Below, in pieces: positions 55,817 to 64,000 of a stretch of DNA of 64,000 nucleotides. The notes below the pieces were generated by a model. That model searched no databases. It was given only the letters and a program-made list of their open reading frames with translations, and had not been told where the DNA came from. This stretch comes from Gammaproteobacteria bacterium (GTDB lineage Bacteria; Pseudomonadota; Gammaproteobacteria; Burkholderiales; Burkholderiaceae_C). How positions within the stretch are numbered: the stretch's first letter is position 1; each line of letters opens with the position of its first letter. The stretch covers positions 37,685 to 101,684 of the forward strand of contig JAHJWB010000008.1 of the NCBI GenBank assembly GCA_018828125.1, given 5' to 3'. The position numbers and the translations under genes are program-made.

Positions 55817-56773
55817 ATGTTCCGTTTTCTGAAGCCCATGTTCGCCGTTTGCGCCCTGGCCTCTGGTTTGGCGCACGCTGCCTTTCCCGAGCGGCCCATC
55901 ACCCTGGTGGTGCCCTATGCCCCCGGCGGTGCGGCCGATGCCGTGGCCCGTGTGGTGGCCACGCGCCTGGGTGTCAAGCTGGGCACCAGCGTCTTCGTGG
56001 ACAACAAGGCCGGTGCCAGCGGCACCATTGGCGCGAGTTTTGTGGCCAAGGCGCCGGCCGACGGCTACACCATGCTGTACGACGCCACGCCGCATTCCAT
56101 CAACCCGCACCTGTTCGCCAAGATGCCCTACGCCAGCAATGCCCTGCAGCCGTTGTCGCTGGTGATGCTGGCGCCCAATGTGCTGATCGTGAAGGCTGAT
56201 TCGCCGTTCAAGAATGTGAACGACCTCATTGCCCACGCCAAGGCACAGCCTGGCAAGATCAATTTTGCGTCGGGCGGTAGCGGCACAGTGCAGCGCCTGG
56301 CGGCAGAACTGTTTCGCCAGCAACTGGGCCTGGACATGGTGCATGTGCCCTACAAGAGCGGCGGCCCCGCCATTACCGATGTGATGGGCGGGCAGGTGGA
56401 CTTCATGTTTGGCACCGTGGCCGCCACGTACCCGCATGTGTCGGGCGGCAAGCTGCGCGCGCTGGCCGTGTCGGCGTCCGAACGCTCCAAGCGCCTGCCG
56501 GACGTGCCCACCGTGGCCGAGGGCGCAATTGCAGGCTATGAGGCCTTGGAGTGGAACGGTGTTTTCTTGCCCACCGGCACGCCCGCGCCCGTAGTCACGC
56601 AGTTACAGCAGGCCTTGCAGGAGGTGCTGAAGGAAGACGAGGTGAAGCAGCGCCTGGCTGACATGGGCGCACAGCCTGTGGGCTCCACGCCAGCCGAGTT
56701 CGCCACCTTTCTGAAGAAGGAAGACGCCAAGTGGGGCGAAGTGGTGCGCAAGGGCAATATCAAGTTGGACTGA
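55817..56773 (+). CDS. Bug/TctC-family solute-binding protein 4 of the IclR cluster
   Basis: 318 aa from the ATG at 55817 (GAGGAG upstream). Signal MFRFLKPMFAVCALASGLAHA, then AFPERPITLVVPYAPGGAADAVARVVATRLGVKLGTSVFVDNKAGASGTIG and HVPYKSGGPAITDVMGGQVDFMFGT. 3 bp before the second lactonase; the two are surely cotranscribed. Confidence 0.93.
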   Translation: MFRFLKPMFAVCALASGLAHAAFPERPITLVVPYAPGGAADAVARVVATRLGVKLGTSVFVDNKAGASGTIGASFVAKAPADGYTMLYDATPHSINPHLFAKMPYASNALQPLSLVMLAPNVLIVKADSPFKNVNDLIAHAKAQPGKINFASGGSGTVQRLAAELFRQQLGLDMVHVPYKSGGPAITDVMGGQVDFMFGTVAATYPHVSGGKLRALAVSASERSKRLPDVPTVAEGAIAGYEALEWNGVFLPTGTPAPVVTQLQQALQEVLKEDEVKQRLADMGAQPVGSTPAEFATFLKKEDAKWGEVVRKGNIKLD

Positions 56774-56776
56774 GCC

Positions 56777-57679
56777 GTGCCAGTGCCTGAGCTGACGATG
56801 CCCGTGCCGCATTCGGCGGGGTGGAACCAGCCGTTGCGCGTGCTGCCGCCGCTGGCGTGCGACAGCCACATGCACATCTTTGATGCACGTTTTGCGCCGT
56901 CGCCCCACTGGCAGCGCACGCCGCCCGACGCGCCCGTGGTCGCCTACCGGCGGCTGCAGCACCGCCTGGGCACGTCGCGCGTGGTGGTGGTGACGCCATC
57001 CACTTACGGCACGCAGAACGCCTGCACATTGGATGCACTGCACCAGTTGGGCGACAGCGCCCGGGGTGTAGCGGTGGTGGACCACGGCGTGAGCGATGAA
57101 ACGCTGGCCCACCTGGCCGCCCGCCGTGTGCGCGGGCTGCGGGTGAACTTTCTCTCGCCCCAATCGTGGGGCGCAACCACCGCGCAGATGCTGACCACGC
57201 TGGCGGGCAAAGTGGCGCGCCATGCGGATTGCGGAGGCTGGCATCTCCAGGTGTTCGCGCACCCGGAGCAGATCGTGGCACTCGAACCCGTGCTGCGCGC
57301 ACTGCCCGTACCGCTCGTTATCGACCACATGGGGCGCATTGATCCTGCCGAGGGCCCATCGGCCGACGCCTTTGGCGTGCTGTGCCGGTTGCTCAAGCGT
57401 GGCAACACCTGGGTCAAGCTCTCGGGCGCTTACATGCGTTCCACGGTGCATGGGCCGAGTTATGCCGACACGCTGGCACTGGGCCGCGCCCTGGTGCAAT
57501 GGGCGCCTGATCGGCTGGTGTGGGGCAGCGACTGGCCGCACACCACCGAGACGCCGGGGAGCGTGAACGATGCCGATCTGGTCGACTTGCTGCACGCCTG
57601 GGCTGGCACCGATGCCGTGATGGACCAGATCCTGGTGCATAACCCGGCACGGCTGTATGGTTTTGATGCCATGTCCTGA
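56777..57679 (+). CDS. LigI-like amidohydrolase (lactonase), paralogue 2
   Basis: 300 aa from a GTG three bases after the Bug stop. H31-x-H33 in CDSHMHIFD, VVTPSTYGTQNACTLDALHQLG, VIDHMGRIDPAEG and WGSDWPHTTETPG. Same family and HxH positions as the protein at 51006, so a pair of related lactonases works in one pathway, perhaps on different lactones or stereoisomers. Confidence 0.88.
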   Translation: MPVPELTMPVPHSAGWNQPLRVLPPLACDSHMHIFDARFAPSPHWQRTPPDAPVVAYRRLQHRLGTSRVVVVTPSTYGTQNACTLDALHQLGDSARGVAVVDHGVSDETLAHLAARRVRGLRVNFLSPQSWGATTAQMLTTLAGKVARHADCGGWHLQVFAHPEQIVALEPVLRALPVPLVIDHMGRIDPAEGPSADAFGVLCRLLKRGNTWVKLSGAYMRSTVHGPSYADTLALGRALVQWAPDRLVWGSDWPHTTETPGSVNDADLVDLLHAWAGTDAVMDQILVHNPARLYGFDAMS

Positions 57680-57696
57680 ACACGAAAGACTCTTCC

Positions 57697-58626
57697 ATGT
57701 TTTTGCTGCAATCCCCCGAGGTCCGTGCGCTGGAGTTTTTTACCTCCATGCCCGACACCTTCCGCCGCCACAGGCGCAGCGCCTGGGCAGATGCCAACCG
57801 GGGCGGCACCATCACCGATTCGTTTCTTGAAGGCCCGGTGTTCGACGGTGCGGGCAACCTGTATGTGACCGATATTCCCTGGGGGCGCATCTTCCGTATC
57901 GACCCGCAGGGCGCCTGGAGCCTGGTGGCCGAGTACGACGGCGAGCCCAATGGCATGAAGTTCATGGATGCCGAGACGCTGCTGATCACCGACTACAAAA
58001 ACGGGTTGATGCAGCTGGATATTGCCAGCGGCGCTGTGACGCCGTACCTCGAACGCCGTAACAGCGAGCGTTTCAAGGGCGTGAACGACCTGATCTTCGA
58101 CACCGAAGGCAACTTGTACTTCACCGACCAGGGCCAGAGCGGCCTGCACGACCCGAGTGGGCGCCTGTACCGCCTGCGGCCCAACGGCCAGCTCGACCAA
58201 TTGCTCAACAATGTGCCCAGCCCCAACGGGGTGGCCTTGTCGCCCGACGGTCGGGTGCTGTATCTGGCCGCCACGCGTGGCAACTGCGTGTGGCGTGTGC
58301 CGTTGCTGCCAGACGGCAGCGTCGCCAAGGTGGGGCAGTTTTTCACCTCCTACGGCCCCAGTGGGCCGGATGGGCTGGCGGTGGACGTGAGCGGCCGCGT
58401 TCTGGTGGCCAACCCCGGTCTCGGTTTTGTGTGGGTGCTCAACCACCGCGCCGAACCCGCGCTGGTGCTGCGCGGGCCTGAAGGGGCGTCCACAACCAAC
58501 CTGGCCTTTGGCGGGGAGCGCGGTGCCACGTTGTATGTGACGGACTCCACCCACGGGCATATCTTGCGCGCGCGCATGGACCTGGCGGGGCTGGTTCTGC
58601 CTCTGCCTTTGGTTCGGCCACGCTGA
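57697..58626 (+). CDS. SMP-30/gluconolactonase family lactonase
   Basis: 309 aa, six-bladed propeller. Metal ligands of the family are in place: E45 (FLEGPVFDG), N130 (GVNDLIFD), D225 (GPDGLAVD), with N85 and N178 also conserved. Hydrolyses sugar-acid or hydroxyacid lactones. Last gene of the IclR-linked run; its role would be opening the first lactone. No signal peptide. Confidence 0.9.
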   Translation: MFLLQSPEVRALEFFTSMPDTFRRHRRSAWADANRGGTITDSFLEGPVFDGAGNLYVTDIPWGRIFRIDPQGAWSLVAEYDGEPNGMKFMDAETLLITDYKNGLMQLDIASGAVTPYLERRNSERFKGVNDLIFDTEGNLYFTDQGQSGLHDPSGRLYRLRPNGQLDQLLNNVPSPNGVALSPDGRVLYLAATRGNCVWRVPLLPDGSVAKVGQFFTSYGPSGPDGLAVDVSGRVLVANPGLGFVWVLNHRAEPALVLRGPEGASTTNLAFGGERGATLYVTDSTHGHILRARMDLAGLVLPLPLVRPR

Positions 58627-58662
58627 TTGGCATGAACACTTTGGCGGTTGGCATGGGTAATT

Positions 58663-58694
58663 GATATTGGCTATCAGAAGGATTCAAGCGATTC
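58663..58694. promoter_or_regulatory. OxyR-like site upstream of katG
   Basis: GATA-TTGG-CTATC and GATTCAAGCGATTC occur in the 150-bp katG leader inside an AATTGA...TCAATT dyad. The spaced ATAG/CTAT-like arrangement fits an OxyR tetramer site weakly. Confidence 0.45.
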
Positions 58695-58737
58695 AATTTA
58701 CCCGCGCTGGCTTGCCACCTACCATCGGCCCTGTTAA

Positions 58738-60981
<2,244 letters not shown>

Positions 60982-60991
60982 GCAATCTGAC

Positions 60992-61034
60992 AACGCCACC
61001 GACTTTACCTGTTGCAGGCATGGCCGGTGGCGTT
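60992..61034 (+). terminator. Probable katG terminator
   Basis: AACGCCACCG pairs perfectly with CGGTGGCGTT (10 bp) around a 23-nt loop, followed by only a short T-rich stretch. Confidence 0.5.
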
Positions 61035-61094
61035 CTGCTTTGTGCATGCGCTGGGCGGCTACCATGGCTGCCCCAACCGAACCGGAGAGCCCGC

Positions 61095-61484
61095 ATGACA
61101 CAACAATCCCCGTCCACCAAAGACTTCGACAAAGGCCTGGCCACGCGCAAGCAGGTCATGGGCGAAGACTTTGTGGCCAATGCCTTTGGCAACGCCACGC
61201 AGTTCACCCAGCCGATTCAGGAGTTCATCACCCGCAATGCCTGGGGCGATGTGTGGCAGCGCCCGGGGCTCGACATGAAGACGCGCAGCTTGATCACCGT
61301 AGCTTTTCTCACCGCACTCGGAAAGCAGCATGAACTGAAGGGCCATGTCCGCGGTGCGCTTAACAATGGCGCCACGGCGGCAGAGATTCAGGAAGTGCTG
61401 CTGCACGCCAGCATCTACTGCGGCCTGCCAACGGCGGTGGAGGCCTTTCGCACAGCTGCAGACGTGATCGACGGGCCGAAGTAG
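61095..61484 (+). CDS. Carboxymuconolactone decarboxylase family protein
   Basis: 129 aa from the ATG at 61095 (GGAG upstream). CMD domain: GLATRKQVMGEDFVANAF, RSLITVAFLTALGKQHELKGHVRGALNNGATAAEIQEVLLHASIYCGLPTAVEAF. The single cysteine and the histidine spacing are those of PcaC-like 4-carboxymuconolactone decarboxylases rather than the CxxC AhpD group. No other protocatechuate genes are near. Convergent with the LuxR gene with 3 bp between stops. Confidence 0.88.
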   Translation: MTQQSPSTKDFDKGLATRKQVMGEDFVANAFGNATQFTQPIQEFITRNAWGDVWQRPGLDMKTRSLITVAFLTALGKQHELKGHVRGALNNGATAAEIQEVLLHASIYCGLPTAVEAFRTAADVIDGPK

Positions 61485-61487
61485 GGC

Positions 61488-62030
61488 TCAACCAGCGAGC
61501 AATTTGTGCACCAGATCAGCTGCCGTGGAGGCGTTGTACTTGCGCATGAGGCGTGCCCGGTAAATCTCCACCGTGCGATGGCTGATCTCCAGCGTGCGGC
61601 CGATCTCCTTGGAGGTCAGGCCCTCCAGCAACCGCGCAGCTACTTCGCGTTCGCGGCCCGTCAATTCGGCTTTTACGGGGCGCTGAGCACTCAGGTCTTC
61701 AAAGCTCCAGATGCCCGATTGGTGCGGCGATTCGCGGTTGAGGGCCCGGCCCGACACATGGCACCAAAACACCTCGCCGTTGGCGCGCTTCATGATGCGG
61801 TTGTCGGCGTAATGCCCTTTGGCGTTCAGGATGGGTTCCATGTGCGCACCCAGGCGTTCGTACTCATCAGCGCTGGGATAAAGTATCTGGAACGACTGGC
61901 CGATGAGCACCTCGCGCGAGGCGCCGAACATCTCGCAGACATGGCGGTTGCAATCGACCATGGCGCGGTTGCGTGACAACACCAGGCCCACGGGGGCCAT
62001 GTCAAAAGCAAGTCGGTAATCAACGTCCAT
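61488..62030 (-). CDS. PAS-LuxR transcriptional regulator
   Basis: 180 aa. N-terminal PAS (about 5-110: DMAPVGLVLSRNRAMVDCNRHVCEMFGASREVLIGQSFQILYPS) and C-terminal GerE/LuxR HTH (LTGREREVAARLLEGLTSKEIGRTLEISHRTVEIYRARLMRKYNA). No receiver domain, so it senses a ligand directly. Divergent from the CoA-transferase genes, its likely targets. Confidence 0.9.
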   Translation of the reverse strand: MDVDYRLAFDMAPVGLVLSRNRAMVDCNRHVCEMFGASREVLIGQSFQILYPSADEYERLGAHMEPILNAKGHYADNRIMKRANGEVFWCHVSGRALNRESPHQSGIWSFEDLSAQRPVKAELTGREREVAARLLEGLTSKEIGRTLEISHRTVEIYRARLMRKYNASTAADLVHKLLAG

Positions 62031-62050
62031 AGTGCAAGTCTTTACGGAAA

Positions 62051-62072
62051 ACTACTTATTCGGATACGTAGT
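62051..62072. promoter_or_regulatory. Inverted repeat ACTAC-N12-GTAGT
   Basis: Perfect 5-bp arms in the 76-bp LuxR/CoA-transferase divergent gap (TACTTATTCGGATACGTAGTA); candidate LuxR operator. Confidence 0.5.
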
Positions 62073-62106
62073 ATCGTAGCGCATCCAAATTCACAAGGAG
62101 ATCGTG

Positions 62107-62919
62107 GTGAACAAGTTATTCCCCTCCGCAGCCGAGGCCCTCAAGGGCGTGGTTGCAGACGGCCAGCTCATGGCCGTGGGTGGCTTCGGTTTGTGTGGCA
62201 TTCCAGAAGCGCTGATCGATGCGCTGCGCGACACCGGCGTCAAGGACCTCACCGTGATCTCCAACAATGCAGGGGTGGATGGCTTTGGCCTGGGCAAGCT
62301 GCTTGAAACCCGTCAGATCAAGAAAATGATTTCGTCGTATGTAGGCGAGAACAAAGAGTTCGAGCGCCAGTACCTGGCCGGTGAACTGGAGCTGGAGTTC
62401 ACCCCCCAGGGAACGCTGGCCGAGAAGCTGCGTGCAGGCGGCGCAGGCATCCCGGCGTTCTTCACCAAGACCGGTGTGGGCACCATCGTTGCCGAGGGCA
62501 AGGAACTGCGCGAGTTTGACGGCGAAACCTATGTGATGGAGCACTCTTTGGTGCCCGAGGTGTCGCTGGTCAAGGCCGACGTGGCCGACAAATCCGGCAA
62601 CCTGCGGTTCAACCTCACCGCGCGCAATTTCAACCCTGCAGCGGCCACCGCTGGCAAGGTTTGCATTGTGGAGGTGGAGCGCATTGTGGAAGTAGGAGAA
62701 CTCGCTCCGGACGACATCCACCTGCCTGGCATCTATGTGCACCGCATCGTGCTCAACGCCAACCCTGAAAAGCGCATCGAAAAGCGCACCGTGACGGCCG
62801 CCCCCGTGGACGTTGCAGCCGCCAAGGCCGAGGCCCAGGCCGTGATTGCCCAGGCCGCTGCTGCCAGCGAAACGCCTGTGATTCCTACCGTGCCCGTCAG
62901 CAAGAAAGAAGGAGCCTGA
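62107..62919 (+). CDS. scoA: 3-oxoacid CoA-transferase subunit A
   Basis: 270 aa from the GTG at 62107, six bases after AAGGAG; the GTG one codon earlier is too close. Moves CoA from succinyl-CoA to acetoacetate-like 3-oxo acids. Family blocks [40 protein letters not shown] and [27 protein letters not shown] are typical. It carries an extra Ala-rich C-terminal tail (about 35 residues, [24 protein letters not shown]...) that usual subunits of about 233 aa lack. One base before the B subunit. Confidence 0.95.
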   Translation: MNKLFPSAAEALKGVVADGQLMAVGGFGLCGIPEALIDALRDTGVKDLTVISNNAGVDGFGLGKLLETRQIKKMISSYVGENKEFERQYLAGELELEFTPQGTLAEKLRAGGAGIPAFFTKTGVGTIVAEGKELREFDGETYVMEHSLVPEVSLVKADVADKSGNLRFNLTARNFNPAAATAGKVCIVEVERIVEVGELAPDDIHLPGIYVHRIVLNANPEKRIEKRTVTAAPVDVAAAKAEAQAVIAQAAAASETPVIPTVPVSKKEGA

Positions 62920-62920
62920 G

Positions 62921-63559
<639 letters not shown>

Positions 63560-63592
63560 ACCGCTCAGTCGACCGATCTTCGGCGCAACAAA

Positions 63593-63628
63593 AAAAGGCT
63601 GGGGCTCCGTGAGGAGCCACAGCCTTTT
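63593..63628 (+). terminator. Terminator after scoAB
   Basis: AAAAGGCTG-G-GGCTCC-GTGA-GGAGCC-A-CAGCCTTTT, 15 paired bases with one mismatch, A-run before and T-run inside; also serves the convergent small gene. Confidence 0.9.
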
Positions 63629-63679
63629 GCATTTGCACTTCACAACGGGCCCCGTGCGTTTGCATGCGGCCCCTGGAAA

Positions 63680-63973
63680 TTACATGGCGCTGAATTCGCC
63701 CGAAGGGATCTGGCCCATGCGCAGGGCTTCAGCAGCCTGCGCACGCACTGCAGCGCGGTCAGCCGTCGACGAGTACGTCACCACACGCGAACCTGCTGGC
63801 TCGATGGAGCGGGTTTGTGCCACGGTAGCGGCTTCAGCAGCCACTTCAGCACGGGTGCGGTTGGTTTCAAACTTCAGTGCAAATTGCGAGCTATCGGCTT
63901 CGTCAGCGTGGGCACCGAATGCGGTGAAAGCAGCCACAGCGGCCAGGGAGAGGAAACGTGCAGTCTTGTTCAT
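63680..63973 (-). CDS. Small secreted DUF4148-like protein
   Basis: 97 aa, start ATG at 63973 with AGGAG upstream. Signal peptide MNKTARFLSLAAVAAFTAFGAHA, then NRTRAEVAAEAATVAQTRSIEPAGSRVVTY and a C-terminal ALRMGQIPSGEFSAM, the characteristic ends of DUF4148 periplasmic proteins common in Burkholderiales. Function unknown. It is convergent with scoB at the terminator. Databases sometimes mislabel such proteins as helicase; nothing here supports that. Confidence 0.82.
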   Translation of the reverse strand: MNKTARFLSLAAVAAFTAFGAHADEADSSQFALKFETNRTRAEVAAEAATVAQTRSIEPAGSRVVTYSSTADRAAVRAQAAEALRMGQIPSGEFSAM

Positions 63974-64000
63974 GGTGAAACTCCTGAAAGGATCAAAAAA

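Noticed and set aside
49936..56773. A complete tripartite tricarboxylate (TctABC) transporter
   Set aside because: No TctA or TctB membrane proteins are in the window; only binding proteins are found.
63680..63973. Helicase annotation for the small secreted protein
   Set aside because: 97 aa with a signal peptide and DUF4148-like ends; no helicase motif.

Overview
This is high-GC chromosomal DNA of a betaproteobacterium, most likely a Comamonadaceae member close to Acidovorax. The grounds are several Bug/TctC solute-binding proteins, two TRAP transporters, DUF4148-type small secreted proteins, a tandem glycine riboswitch on the gcv operon, and scattered copies of short palindromic intergenic repeats that I associate with this family. 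Genus assignment is inference. I saw no tRNA, rRNA, CRISPR array, insertion sequence or prophage.

Layout. 1-9.3 kb: end of an AraC regulator, an acyl-CoA ligase, a PilZ protein divergent from a large periplasmic-sensor GGDEF/EAL protein, a His/Arg-rich secreted protein, a 2OG-Fe oxygenase, a universal stress protein behind a perfect FNR-type box, and membrane-anchored MsrA. 9.5-21.4 kb: a Bug protein, a thiolase, an SDR, a MarR/EamA divergent pair with two operator-like palindromes, RluA, a hybrid histidine kinase, a nitroreductase, then FKBP, a TipAS-type MerR regulator and an MFS exporter with a classic MerR promoter (19-bp spacer over a 19-bp palindrome). 21.6-24.1 kb: a SoxC-like molybdoprotein, its monohaem cytochrome, and a Crp/Fnr regulator. 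24.1-29 kb: gcvT-gcvH-gcvP behind a tandem glycine riboswitch. 29.1-32 kb: a TRAP transporter. 32.4-44.7 kb: an AsnC regulator, then LysR, D-glutamate cyclase family protein, TRAP P-Q-M, a second DctP, a fused 5-oxoprolinase and a chemoreceptor: a coherent candidate system for 5-oxoproline (pyroglutamate) and D-glutamate. 44.9-48.7 kb: ETF-ubiquinone oxidoreductase divergent from an SDR/thioesterase pair around a TetR-like palindrome, then an AhpD-like protein. 49-58.6 kb: IclR and a run of ten genes with four Bug binding proteins, two LigI-like lactonases, an RraA-type aldolase, a D-2-hydroxyacid dehydrogenase and an SMP-30 lactonase, with no TctAB membrane partner; this looks like a catabolic island for an unidentified lactone or sugar/aromatic acid. 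58.8-64 kb: KatG, a carboxymuconolactone decarboxylase family protein, a PAS-LuxR regulator, a CoA-transferase pair, and a DUF4148-like protein.

The most unusual signals are in the repeats. One short palindromic repeat family recurs about eight times; one copy forms the signal-peptide coding region of a Bug protein and a fragment lies inside gcvP. A second, larger element (about 155 bp) occurs twice with a conserved core but different self-complementary outer arms, and one copy supplies the upstream part of the gcv promoter. All functional calls come from reading motifs, not from database searches.
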